Shown one piece after another: positions 51,076 to 64,000 of a stretch of DNA of 64,000 nucleotides. Both the position numbers and the translations under genes were made by a program. How positions within the stretch are numbered: the first letter of the stretch is position 1; each line of letters opens with the position of its first letter. The notes beneath the pieces are model-generated. The model saw only the letters and a program-made list of their open reading frames with translations. It was not told the DNA's origin and ran no database searches. The stretch is from contig NC_045138.2 in the NCBI RefSeq assembly GCF_008831285.2, positions 26,693,934 to 26,757,933 on the forward strand, in the 5' to 3' direction. The DNA comes from Nymphaea colorata. Taxonomy: Eukaryota; Streptophyta; Magnoliopsida; Nymphaeales; Nymphaeaceae.

Positions 51076-53159
51076 TCAAAATGGATTCCCTTCTGTTATT
51101 TTTGGGCTATCAAAAATACACATTTAGATCTGAATCTGGTTTAAGATCTGGGCTTCAATGGTTTCTCGACCAATATATGGAAGTGGATCTACCCTGATTT
51201 GGATCAAAGCGCGCATAGCAGCTTTTGTCATCGAGTCTCACTTCACAGACACTTCTCAATTTGGATTCACTTTGAAATGACTGGATCTCATTCAGATCCA
51301 AATTCCAATTCTCTTCTAAAGCTAGAAATTTGTACTTAACAAGATATCACGAAACATATGAGTAAATAGAGATCTCATGGTTGAAAGGAACCAGTGGTTG
51401 ACACAAGCCACGGCTCTCCTCAAAATTTCAAAAAAAAAAAATGTAAATTTTTTTAAAAAAAATCATTTATCCTATATAAAAATTTTAAAAAATTATATTG
51501 CAGCCCATGTTAAGATTTTGAAACTATAATTCGGTCCTCTCGTAAGTGTGCACCGGTCACATGCACTAGCCAGGGTTTTAAAAACCTGGGTAACCGACTA
51601 AACAATACGCAGCTGAAGTGCGGCCTACCTTAGCCACCGGCCTATGGCCCCTAATAGAAAAGGCACAAAATATTATAAGTCTTTCAACCCAAGTGCAGTT
51701 AATCATCAAAATTGATTAATCTTCACTTCACCTACAATGTTGAAATCAGATTATAGTGAAAATCATTAAGAAAGATGATTAGCAAAGACTTTTTCAAATT
51801 GAGATCCGCTTTCTCTGGTTTACGTATATAGGTAAGATCCTTGGATTTCTTCATCCAGGTTTAGACAAAAAACAAAAAAAAAAGTCATCTGATCTCTTTC
51901 TCATAGTACATCGCATTATGCAATGTATCCGGCAGTGTGTTTAATCACAACCATTCAATACATTGCATCAGGTAGTTGTGATTGGCCTGAGCTCGGGATG
52001 ACAAGAGGGTTTCAATTCCTCATATACAGGTCGGGTCTCATTTACGTACGTTGTAGGACCACATTCTTCAGGTTTATATAAGATCCTTGGATCCATGTAT
52101 ATGGAAGATCCTGAACCCTAATTTCAAAACCACTTTGCGTCAGCGTCAGGGACAAAATAAGATGAATCAGCTGAAGGATCGAGGGTGGATTCAGCTCTTG
52201 GAAGTAGCAGAATATGCCGCCTATAGGTTCCGGTAGCAGTTTAGGAAATGGACCTGATTCGGCACCGATCATGGAAAAGAAACCAGTGGTGCACCATTTT
52301 TCATTCGTAGTATGGTTAATGACTAAAATACCTTTAATTCACATTAAAAAAAAAAGACTGATATAATTTCTTTTAAACAACTTACCAAAATGTCCTTCTA
52401 GGATCTAACCATTTCTTTTACAAGAAAAAAAAAAAAATCGCTCTAGCGGATCAGCTTTTATTTTTATTTGGACAATGCATGGTGTATATTTTAGGAGCTC
52501 CAGGAGATCAGTTTAATACTTTCACCTTGAATGTGCAATTAGTTCGCCTTAAAGGGAATAGTTGATTTAACAAGACTTATCTTGTACTGTAAGTGGGATG
52601 GGTCCTAAGTGATACCTAGTATGGAAGGGGTATCCCCCAACAACCCTACGGGAGAAAGGCTCCCTAACCTTTTATTCCAACAGAAAAAAATATATACAGC
52701 AAAAATTGGTCATCACTCTAACTTAAAACTAGAACGAGCCAAGGAAAGAAACAAACCAAGATGAAACCAAAAGCTCCCAGATGGTTGGGTGCGATTAATC
52801 ATCCCACCCACCTGGGACGTGCTATTAATTTTGGATGAATTTATCAGGCTGGCTGGGTTACCCCTTCCGTAAAATATTAGTCTGAGATTGAAACTTTACA
52901 AAAGTGTATTCAAACTTTGCTGGTATAAATAAGTTATTCAAGATAGAGTGTATTATTTGCCAAAATAATGTTTGTTTCATTATAATTAGTTCAACACACG
53001 CACATACGCGCACGCATGCATAAATTAGTGAACACACACACAGTAACATCCAGATAAGATGAGTAGTCCTTGTTTTTTACATTGTTAGGTCAAACTGCAG
53101 AAGGCCAATGGGTTTCTTTCTGGATGATCTGCTTCTCTTTCTCACCAAGGTGGGGCTTG

Positions 53160-53325
53160 CAGGGGCCTTGGCCCCCCTCAAAAAAATAAAATTTACATGT
53201 AAATTTTAAAAAATTTTACTTGTCTTATATTAAAATGTTGAAAAATGTTATTTCAACTCATGTCACAATAATTTAAAAACTTTAATTTGACCCCCTTTAT
53301 AAAAAAAAATTAGCTTCGCCTCTTC
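53160..53325. repeat. Dispersed AT-rich repeat with GGGGCCTTGGCCCCC end
   Basis: It starts with CAGGGGCCTTGGCCCCCCTC and ends near TTAGCTTCGCCTC. A diverged relative lies at 51420-51545, and similar GGCTCCGCC/CTCCGCC ends occur near 16255-16410 and 17490-17610. It looks like a common plant low-copy insertion family; the class is not determined. Confidence 0.4.
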
Positions 53326-54659
53326 TTCTCACCTGTTTCTATCTTAACGGTACGTGGTGAGGCTGATGTTGAGGTCGATGGTGAGTCCGAAGCATCATCC
53401 AAGTACATAATGTGGACACTTTTGGTTATTCTGTTGCAATAACATGGAGCACATCAAATCAAAGAAACTTTACCATCTTTACCAACAACCATGAAAATTA
53501 AAAGAAGAAAGGCTTCCATCTATCTCAAGAAACGTCGCCGGAATGCTCTGAGAAGGTAAGCCTACATGGACCCTGTACAACCACACACCTTGAGGATATT
53601 TGTGGCACTGGTGCACAAGACTCCCGGAGTCCTGCCGGAAATTTGTTTGTGAAACTAAGATCAAGATCATCTTCAGTAGGTCCCAGCCACTGTGCTCATA
53701 CGATTCGAGAACGATAGAATGAAGTGCACCACTAAATAGTTTTGTAGATCATGTCTCTCATTCTATCCGTTGATCCTTTCACTTTTATTGCCGAAGAAAG
53801 CACTAAAATCGCATTCTGCTTGCTTAGACTGAACCGCGCCACTTAATGGCAGCTTAATTATGGTTAAAATCACTAATTTCTCATCTCGTCTTTGCTGCTT
53901 TTAGTGCTACAATCGTTATAGAGAATCATCGTAGAAACCCGACAACTAGAGTGTAATGCATCTGTTGTTTGCAGTATAGAGGAGTAGCACCAGGGGCATT
54001 GTAACTGCCACACCAGCCCCACAAAACATGTTTATTTTTTACATTAGGGGCTTGAAATATTTAATTGTTTATGTATATATAAGTGCCCTTAAAAGCATTG
54101 AACAACCATGACTACCAAAATCAAATTGATTTCATTATTTGTTTGTGGGCGCTGAATTGGAATTCTTATATTGAATTTGGTGAAGGATTTAGCAAATAGT
54201 GTGACCATCTGGGAAGAGCAGCTCAACTGCATTGGAGCATGTTAGTTTGTGGATCCGATTTCGGGTCCAGTTCAAAGATGAAGCAAACGGCAACATGTAT
54301 CTACATTAACGCTGTGGACCTCGTGGATCGGTTTGTATCCACTTTGAAAAGTACTGCTTGTTGGACTCATGTTGGCATGATTGGGAGTGTTTGTGTACAC
54401 TTGCGCCTGTGTCCCTTTCCCCATTTCTTATTGAGCAACACCCACAAATGATGCAAAACCCGTCTACGTAGCCATGACCTTCATCACACAAGTTGGTCTG
54501 TTAGGAATTTCCCGTTCTTTATCTTGGACGGGATAATATGCATCATGCAATTTTATATGAAGCAGCAATGGGGACAAGGTGGCTGTTTGAGCGTCACATC
54601 CTTCGACCTCTGTCGCCTCTTAGTAGGCAACTTCAACGGCCACCCGAATGTGAGCGTGT

Positions 54660-54663
<4 letters not shown>

Positions 54664-54716
<53 letters not shown>
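54664..54716. repeat. (AT)n microsatellite
   Basis: An AT run of about 53 bases without interruption. Confidence 0.95.
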
Positions 54717-54718
<2 letters not shown>

Positions 54719-55209
54719 AAAATTGGATGGCTGTTTTGGCTTTAGTTATCTAATTTGGACATTTCATTTAAAATGATGAACAATTAAGAGAAAAATGTAA
54801 TGAGTATTTTCATCATCTAGTAATAGTTTGCATTTTTTTTTGTTTATTTTTCTCTTCATCATACATCTGCTTTAGATGAACAACACTTGTTTAGATGGGT
54901 TAGTGACTCTAGATAATCATCATTCACCTATATATATATATGTGTGTGTGTGCGCGCGTTATCTGCTTTTTTTTTTACTTATTTGTGGATGGATACATGC
55001 AAGATGTACATTAAAAAATGTAGTCTTAACTTTCTTATGTTACAAATTTTGATGTGGACATGAAGCAGGTTTTAGTATAAAACACAGTTTTTCACAAGGC
55101 AACACATCTCAAAGTTCTTGTTCATATCTGTTTGTTCATATATATTACTCACAGGAAAATAGTAGGCTAAGGTCAAGTGCCAAGGCTGTGAATGCAGATC
55201 TCACGGTGC

Positions 55210-55575
55210 TGCAGTGGCGGAATTCAGAGGCGGACTGCAGAATTCAAAGGCAGAGCTAGAATTTATTTTCTATGGAACACTAAGCATATACTTAACAAAT
55301 TTTTAATTGACCATGGTGTAGTGACCTGTGTAACTGGACTCAGATCCACTCAAATTCAATCACTAATTTAAGCTTACTCTATGAGGCATACGCCTCACGA
55401 AGCCGCCACCTATCTATGCCCCGAGCCGAATTGCTCACACCAACTCAAAATTTTGCTTTATTTTATATGTAGATATGTTATTAATATTCAATTTCTTCCA
55501 TACGAGTGCTCCTTAAAATTTGAAGTTTAAAGTAATGATGCCTCTTAACCAGAAACTTCTAGCTCTGCCACTGCC
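55210..55575. mobile_element. Candidate MITE with CAGTGGC ends
   Basis: The left end reads CAGTGGCGGAATTCAG and the right end CTAGCTCTGCCACTG, whose complement begins CAGTGGCAGAGCTAG. The interior is non-coding. GTGCTG occurs next to both ends but not in exact register, so a target-site duplication is not proven. Confidence 0.4.
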
Positions 55576-55982
55576 GTGCTGCTGTAATAATTTTCTGTTG
55601 AAGAAACGTCAGAAGAAGCCGCAGATCTAACAGTTACCGTCTTCATGTTGCTAGTTGACAAAAATACGATACGTAGATGACAATTTAGGGTGACTGTACA
55701 TGAGCCAGCTGAAAAGGACGACTGAACAAAAACTTTGGAGGAAAAGGTAAAAGTCACAAATAAATCCACTGCAACTGTACAGGTTTGGTTTTTGTCTGAC
55801 CTAAGTGGTCTAAGATATAGAAATTTTCTATGTGTGTATGTATGTATGTATTAATAAAGACTAGACTAAGGTCCAAGCAGGCTTGCCTTATCTCTAAGTT
55901 GTTTAATTAAGTGATCTCAACATTGAGTTTAAGAGATTTAATCTCCTTGATCTTTCATTTATGTTGTGAAGGAACCCAAGAC

Positions 55983-56392
55983 TAGGGTGAACAACTCGTT
56001 AAAGCTAGACTCGTGAACGAATTCAAGCAGCGTCATTTGCTTAACGAGTCAAACTCGAGTTCATGAGTCAACTCGTTCAAATAATTGAGTTGAGTTCGAG
56101 TTCACTGAACTGTTAAAGCTCGACTTGGCTCGAAAATGATGTGTAACGATTTTTTAAATATCCAACTCATTTTTTTATTAAAAAACCTGTATATTGACGT
56201 TAATTCACCGTGTAAGTTTTTACAAAAGTTCATTCAAGTTTGTCAAGCCTTAATCGAGTTGAGCTAGAGCTCAATACGTAACTACTGAGTCAAGCTCGAG
56301 CTGCTTCTGTCGAGCTATTCTCAAGGTTTCATTAGTCGAGCCGAGCTCGAGTTGGCTGAACTCAGGCTCTACTCTGCTCGTGTTCACCCCTA
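55983..56392. mobile_element. hAT-type MITE with 8-bp target-site duplication
   Basis: The 410-bp element begins TAGGGTGAACA and ends TGTTCACCCCTA, inverted repeats differing by one base. A perfect 8-bp direct repeat CCCAAGAC flanks it (55975-55982 and 56393-56400), as expected for hAT transposition. The interior has many CTCGAG/GAGCTCGA words and no coding capacity. Confidence 0.85.
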
Positions 56393-57543
56393 CCCAAGAC
56401 CCAATTCCTTATAAGAAACTCTAACCACGTTTTTAAGCTAATAACCAACTGCCAACTAGTGAGGGCCTTCCAAGACCTAACTCTTTAAATCCATATATAA
56501 TTTGAAACTTGTAAGGCTTAGAAATTAATCATACATTCCTAAGTAATGTTAGTTATTTTATGACCTTAAGCAACCAATTAACCAAGTTTCTCCACCAAGG
56601 TGTAGTTTCCTGTATTATATCGTAAAACATAATTTCATGATATTGTTCTATAAATTTCAGAGTTTGAATTTTACAATTTACTGTATTAAAAGCGGTTAAC
56701 AACGAGCCTGCTCAAGTTTACTGATTGGCCTCAAGTCTTTTTGGTTACTGTATAAATATAAAACATGTGGACATGGACATGAATAACCTGAATATCATCC
56801 ATGAAGAATGAAAGCCATATGCTACGCAAAGCATGAAACTCATGAGATGAGGAATGCCAAGCTGGTAAGCTGAAAAATGGGAAAAATGACAAAATTAGAA
56901 GATGTGCATGCTTTTAATTATGTATATTCCCATGCATTATTGCCAGATTCTTTTAACAGAAGTACTGTTAATAATGGGAAAATGATATTAGCAGTAATTA
57001 ACAAAAACAAATTAACCATAAAAATGTCCTGAATATAGTTATTAATATTATCGTTGTTTTTTTGTTATTATTTGCGGCTGCAACGATATATTGAAGCCGC
57101 AATGAAACTGCCCTCGCCAACTGATGCGACCACCCAACAGTGCAGCTGCGATTGCGTAAAAGTTGGCATCTTCATACTAACTGCAGGGTGGGTCCCACGA
57201 ACAGTCCCCTCAGTCTCTCGTGATCTTTGATCTTCACAAGTTAATTCGATACTCTTGGTGAAGGAAACTAGACCAAGCAGGACGGTCTTCACGGATGATC
57301 TATGTAAGGTCATATATATATATATATATATATAAAAGAGAACTGAAGTGTTTTTTAGGGCTACTCATCCATCTAACTAAAACTGAGTGATCCATCATAA
57401 TGAATGGTTAAGAAAACAACAAAAAACAACAAGGAGAAAAATAAGATAAATATTTTCATCATCAAGTATTTGTTTTCACTTTTTTTTATATATATTTTTC
57501 TCTCAACCATTTATTGCATAATATGAATAGCCTTGTTAGATGG

Positions 57544-57545
<2 letters not shown>

Positions 57546-57635
<90 letters not shown>
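57546..57635. repeat. Long (AT)n microsatellite
   Basis: About 90 bases of uninterrupted AT dinucleotides, the longest such array in the window. Confidence 0.97.
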
Positions 57636-57636
<1 letters not shown>

Positions 57637-58902
57637 TAGACCTGTCATTAATTAATCATCTTGGCCATTGATTTTACTAAGAAGGATAGTTAGGAGCAAA
57701 TCAAAGAAAAAACTTGTGAACTAATGCTAGATGACTAAAATACCATGTCAATGTCTCCATATATGTGTGTGGAAGAGTGTGGGTGGGGGGGAGTTCAATG
57801 TTGTCATGTGCCGAATGACTAAAAAGTTAAAAATTTATCATAAAAAACCATAAATTGAGATTAAGATGGTTTATATTAGATTCAGCCACAATTTATGGTC
57901 TTTTAAGCTACAAATTTTAAAATTTAACTATCTTGACAACTGCATGGCACATGGCACATGGCAACATTGATTTTTCCGATATATATATATATATAATTTT
58001 ATCAATGTATTAATGAGGGCATACTGAATCTTGGAATTTATGAGTAATCTGGCATGAAATCAGGACCCTTTCATCGAGTCGCTAAGCTAAATGCACCACA
58101 TATCTGGTAGATCTTTCCGGGACTATTAGTGTATTTGATGAGTATACTAGCCTTACAAATGAAAGACTCTCGTGGATACATGTTGGACTTTGTACACCTG
58201 GATTTTCTTTTATGAAAAAACATGTTTGCTTTAGCGGTAGTTATAAGTAAATGAAAAGATGACTGAAAAAGAGGACGAAGAAATGAACAAAGGGAGGATG
58301 CAGAAGGGCACAAGGTGCTGCTCCTGTCAGTTGTTTCTGCACCAAAAGCAATCAATGCATTCTTGGCAACACTAAGGCTGTGGTAGAACCACAGCCGAAG
58401 CCCTACATAGATTTTTTAAAAGAGAAAGAAACCAAAAGCGGCCCCTGCCATACGGCTACAGCTTCTTGCTATCATTATTTGTGGGGTGTACCAACTTGAA
58501 GGGAATTAATGTTCTGCAGTGGGGATCCCTACGCTCTTTTGTCATTTTGGAATGTCATGTAGCATTCTCTTCTCTCCCTAATCCTCACACCAGTACAGGG
58601 CCTTGTCTCTTGGTCCTCCTTTTGCAGCATCACGTGAATGTCAGCCTCTACTTTTCTTTTATCTTCTCCCTCTCTCTAGCTTTCTTTTTCCCATCTTTCT
58701 CTTTTCCTCCTTACGCTTTTGTTTTGGAAAAAGGGAGAAAACAATAAAAATCTAAGCTTGTCCTGTTATATATGCTGCCCTGTGTTATTTAGTGGCTTCA
58801 AGTTTTTCACCCATTTCATCAGCTTTGAATTTCAAAAAAAAAAAAAAAATAAAGAAAAATTCTTGCGCCTCACTTATATATCTTGTACAGTCTGGTGGGT
58901 TC

Positions 58903-60338
58903 ATGTCTTCGATTTATCCCCAGCTTGCAGCCTCTTGTGTAACTCATGAGTGTGCTGTAGGAGTAGCAGAAGAGGAGAGGATGTTGCAACCTGCAGATGA
59001 CCATCTGGTGTGGGGATCAGACGGAAGAAATTTTATGACAGCTTCTTCTCCTGATCATTTCATACCCAAACAGCTTCTGCTTTTTGATCCTACCTCTCAT
59101 TCTCAATACCCAGCTCCCATTTTCTTCAGCCAACACCAGAGCCTAGAGCAAGATAAGGTATATATGATCGGGATTGTTCTTTCAAAGTCAAACTGTTAGA
59201 TCCTAACTTTGATGGGTTTTTTTTGGAACGTGGGTTTCTTGGCTTCTGTTTCTTGTGCTCTTTCTGAGGAAAATCAACTGTTGGTGGGTGCAGGTGGCTG
59301 CGCAACGCATCTCAGGTGGGTTGAATGACACAACAAACTATGATCATGGCATGATCTTGGATGATCCATTGACAAGCAAACCCCACATGACAAATGATCA
59401 CAACCATCATCATGTTTACATAAAAACGGCACATGATCCACTTCATCATCATGATCGTGTATATCCTCATGACCATCAAAGGTTATCTAGCAGCTACAAT
59501 TACAACAATACAGTGAGAACATGTGTCGACTGCAACACGACCAAGACACCTCTATGGAGAAGTGGCCCTCTCGGACCGAAGGTAACATCACCACCTTTCA
59601 TAGAAGTGATCCAGTTTATTCCTTACATAGGGCGTAGCACCAAAGTCAAGCAGAGTCCTCCTCTTATTAGTTCATGTGATGGAGGCCAAAGCCAAGGGTT
59701 GTGTCAGGTTCTGATCTTGTATCTTCATTGTGCTTATCCCAACGTAGTGGGTCTCTTAATTGGCCATGATCAGCGTTCTTGCTTTCAGGATCATGGCCAA
59801 TTGACTTGCCTTTTTGCGTTGAATCGGCCAGTGATGACATAAGCTGTCGTTAATCAGTCCAATGGAAGTCGTTATTTACAGAAGGAATATGCAAACTTAA
59901 CTTAGCTTTTCTCTGTCTATAAATCAAATGCAGTCCCTATGCAATGCTTGTGGGATCAGGCACCACAAGGCAAGACGGGCTAAAGCGGCGGCAGCAGCAG
60001 CGGCGGCAACAGAAGCTCAAGGCGGAAGTCATGATCCTTTCCCTGTAACAAATAAGCTGAAGAAGCAGAAGAGAGGAGAACTTAAATCAACTGGCCATTG
60101 CAAGAGGAAGAACAAGATCTTCACCACGCCACGTAGAAGGAAAAACCTTTGCTTTGAGCTGGACTTGAACTGTGAGATTGAAGATGATCAGAACTTGGAG
60201 TACTCCACAACTGCAGAAACTCTTGATTTCGCAATGGAATTGAGCAAGGCGAAGCCTTTCAAGAGAGTATTCCCGGAGGACGAAGAACAAGCCGCAATTT
60301 TGTTAATGGCTCTTTCCTGTGGACTTGTTCATGGTTGA
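58903..60338 (+). CDS. B-class GATA transcription factor with LLM motif (GNC/CGA1/HAN group)
   Basis: Nuclear DNA-binding factor; LLM-type GATAs control chloroplast development, greening and organ patterning downstream of light and hormone signals. Exons: 58903-59157, 59294-59581, 59934-60338, all GT-AG and in phase 0, giving 315 residues. The first ATG (MSSIYPQL) fits, since the open frame upstream has no other ATG. The middle is rich in His and Asp (about 105-140). The zinc finger has Cys162-x2-Cys165-x18-Cys184-x2-Cys187, the 18-residue spacing of plant GATAs, split by intron 2 just before SLCNACGI. A basic stretch and an Ala run follow. The C-terminal EEQAAILLMALSCG is the LLM motif. After the finger this protein has RHHKARRA where RQRKARRA is usual. 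Poly(A) signals AATAAA lie at 60436-60445. Which of the GNC, CGA1 or HAN subgroups it belongs to is not settled. Confidence 0.93.
59758..59802. repeat. Perfect 14-bp inverted repeat in GATA intron 2
   Basis: AATTGGCCATGATC (59758-59771) is followed after 17 bases by GATCATGGCCAATT (59789-59802), an exact inverted repeat able to form a strong hairpin in the transcript. It lies about 130 bases before the exon 3 acceptor. Confidence 0.8.
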
Positions 60339-61313
60339 AACCTAAACCAAATGTGGTTAATGAAAACACCAGTTTGGTTTTCTGTGTACTACTATTATTA
60401 CATCGAGGCTCTTCTTAATGCGGTCATAACCCATCAATAAATAAAGATCACTCAATCTTCAAGATAATTTCATCGTCTTTCTTGACTCAACAGTTATTGT
60501 ATATATTCTTAGGCTTTGACACGGATGTGATATAGATGCGAGTTTTAGAGAAAACAAAAATTGTGGACATCACATTCATAATTTTTTTCATCACAGTCAT
60601 TTGATTGAATGGTCCTTGAGTACAGCAAATGGAGCAGGCGATCCTCCAGACCTCCCTCTTTATATATGTGGATAAAGTTCTGGATACTGAACAGTCAAAT
60701 GCTAAAAGCAACAACATCACATTTATCAGATCAGATACAGAGAAATTAATGCGCTTTATTAAGCTAATCATTGACTGCTGTGGTCCACGACTGTGGAGAT
60801 GCAACATATTAGTGTGAGCCGATGAGGAAAGTATCTATTTGCTGCCCATGGAAAGGACAGAGCAACGATACACGTTGTACAGTGCACTGCATGGGCGCAT
60901 ACTAACATTTTGACTGATTGCAACTACACCTTCTACCAGATCCCCTCCACCCCTTGTCTGTGTCCTAATGCCAACATAAAGTCATGGGCTCTGTTTTGGG
61001 ACCAGCCTGCTCTCAATTATGTCTTTGGGACTCTCGATTTGTTCAATGAATTTATCAGAGTTCCTTCTCTGTTGATGAGTTTCTACATTCTCTTCTGGAC
61101 CCGTGAGGAGGCTTGAAATCTGGTACCACTTGGGCCTGTTCTAGCCGGTTTCTGTGTGTAGCCACTTGTCTTGAATCTTGGTACTGTTACCCATGGCTGC
61201 GTTTGGCTTTGGGCAGGTAAATTTTGGTCTGCAGAGCCATTAAAATCCCCATCCTGTCGTTCTGTGCTGCTCACGTGGGTCAAGTATGGTGCCTGGAAGC
61301 GTTCATGCAGTTT

Positions 61314-61344
<31 letters not shown>

Positions 61345-62115
61345 ATGCGATCTATATGTAGCCAAAATCTGAGTCATTCTGAGCATTAAGAAATTCAGAT
61401 CTTAGATGGAGCTAGCTTGCTGATCGCTAATCCCCATGAAATAAGATGATGGCGCGTATCGACTCTCAAATACTGATCTGGAATGTCTACCAACTCGACT
61501 TTGCCATGGCGGCAGCTTAGCCTGTCAGCAGCCTATAAAACTCTACTCTGTATCTGTTATCAAGAGCACAAGAGGTCAATCCTGGAAGTGAAGTTATTCA
61601 CGGTTGACTGTCTCGGTTCTACAACCACCTCAGTCACTAAATGGATGGTTGAAACAAGAAACTAAAGGCGGCGCTCGGAACGTTTTAATTAAAACAATAA
61701 GAAAAGAGCTTGGCCAGAATGGCATCCATGAACGTACACGGGAGGCAAGAAAAGGAAAAGAGAATGGATGCTGCTGCTGCTCCGAGAAGCAGATAAAGAG
61801 TTAGCTATTTAAGCGTGTTGCTGATTCTTCCCTGCTTCTATAGCAGAGAGAATGGTCAGCTGAATATCGTTGTTAAGATGCTATTACATCCTAACCGTTC
61901 GTTCGCTCAATCTTACCATTTGAAGCAGCTGGACCGTTGGTCTGTTGAAATAATGGACGACGCAGCAAAGCATTCGGACAACATGGTCTAACAGAGACGA
62001 GCTTAATTACGTCTTAAATAATTCTGCATACTCTAGTTTCCTTGCTGCTTAGCCGCACTAAATAATGACTTCCATCAAACAAAAAAACAAAAAAATAATA
62101 AAGCAATGCTTTCTG
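60339..62115. other. GATA 3' UTR and downstream intergenic DNA
   Basis: The 3' UTR probably ends near 60465, after two overlapping AATAAA signals. The rest shows no gene I can support. A (CT)n run lies at 61317-61343. Some open frames (for example near 61171-61389 and 61483-61665) have moderate GC content but no family resemblance. Confidence 0.5.
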
Positions 62116-62392
62116 CTATATTTCTGAACCAGAGATGAAGATCTGTCCTAAAAATTTGAGTCCAGGAAGGTAGTGATTTTTCCTTGACCTGAACATTTCT
62201 TCATCTGCTCTTTTCCCTAAATCAACCTGCAGAATTGAAAGCAGACAGTTTGGTCACATTGCAAATGTTCAGCAAGGACGAATAGCTGGGACCAAAGATG
62301 AGCAGACAGAAAACTGCTGACATACATCCGCCAAAAGAGTAAGATACCTCCATAATGCTTCCCGGACTGTGCTGTGTTCCTGCCTTGGGCAT
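62116..62392 (-). CDS. Candidate two-exon small gene, or 3' exons of a larger one
   Basis: On the minus strand 62392-62348 (starting MPKAGTQHSPGSIME) has a donor gtatct. 62226-62116 follows an acceptor ttctgcag and reads VDLGKRADEEMFRSRKNHYL then PGLKFLGQIFISGSEI to a TAG. The two join in phase 0 to give 51 residues. The second exon reads like real protein and the splice signals are good. However, no family is recognised, and the ATG directly follows an AG, so it could equally be an internal exon. No function is proposed. Confidence 0.3.

Positions 62393-64000
<1,608 letters not shown>

Larger units (their letters stand above)
46441..58902. other. Intergenic region between the GON-4-like gene and the GATA gene
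   Basis: The first 480 bases are probably leader and promoter of the minus-strand gene (to about 46930). The rest is non-coding as far as I can see. It has a tandem duplication at 48337-48701, a MITE at 50261-50671, related AT-rich repeats near 51420-51545 and 53160-53325, a possible inverted-end element at 55210-55575, a hAT-type MITE at 55983-56392, and long (AT)n arrays at 54664-54716 and 57546-57635. Pyrimidine-rich DNA at 58650-58715 probably belongs to the GATA promoter or leader. Short open frames near 48849-49522 have no recognisable relatives. Confidence 0.6.

Noticed and set aside
4175-60338. A functional cluster of CBL10, EDR1, GON-4-like and GATA genes
   Set aside because: The genes belong to unrelated pathways, are 3-13 kb apart and lie on both strands; this looks like ordinary plant gene order.

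Overview
The window is nuclear DNA of a flowering plant. It is AT-rich, with long introns, wide intergenic spaces, many (AT)n arrays, tRNA-derived SINE-like repeats and small non-autonomous DNA transposons. All recognisable genes belong to land-plant families. Species cannot be fixed from sequence alone: gene structure and base composition argue against a grass, and an early-diverging angiosperm or a non-model eudicot are both possible.

Layout. (1) 1-592, plus strand: the last exons of a gene that enters from the left edge; product not recognised. (2) 4175-11557, plus: a nine-exon calcineurin B-like Ca2+ sensor of the CBL10 type, 249 residues, with introns full of repeats. (3) 21294-34167, plus: a thirteen-exon Raf-like MAPKKK of the EDR1 type, 910 residues, including one GC-AG intron. 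(4) 37374-46440, minus, convergent with the kinase: an eight-exon gene for a large acidic nuclear protein with SANT/homeodomain-like repeats (plant GON-4-like family), about 1418 residues; its last splice junction is not settled. (5) 58903-60338, plus: a three-exon B-class GATA factor with a C-terminal LLM motif (GNC/CGA1/HANABA TARANU group), 315 residues. (6) 62116-62392, minus: a weak candidate for two small exons.

The genes are independent loci, not an operon or a biosynthetic cluster. CBL10 is known in salt and Ca2+ signalling, EDR1 in defence, ethylene and senescence signalling, and LLM-GATAs in chlorophyll and development; their closeness here carries no visible functional link. No CRISPR array, phage, rRNA or intact tRNA gene was seen.

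The less ordinary content is in the repeats: a three-copy MITE family, one copy with a 9-bp target-site duplication inside an EDR1 intron; a hAT-type MITE with a perfect 8-bp duplication; an intronic insertion packed with TATGATAC/GTATCATA motifs; two SINE-like families; and a recurring pattern of local tandem duplications (20 to about 500 bp). No convincing new biological system was found. Exon boundaries were worked out by hand from splice signals, reading phase and family resemblance, with no transcript data.
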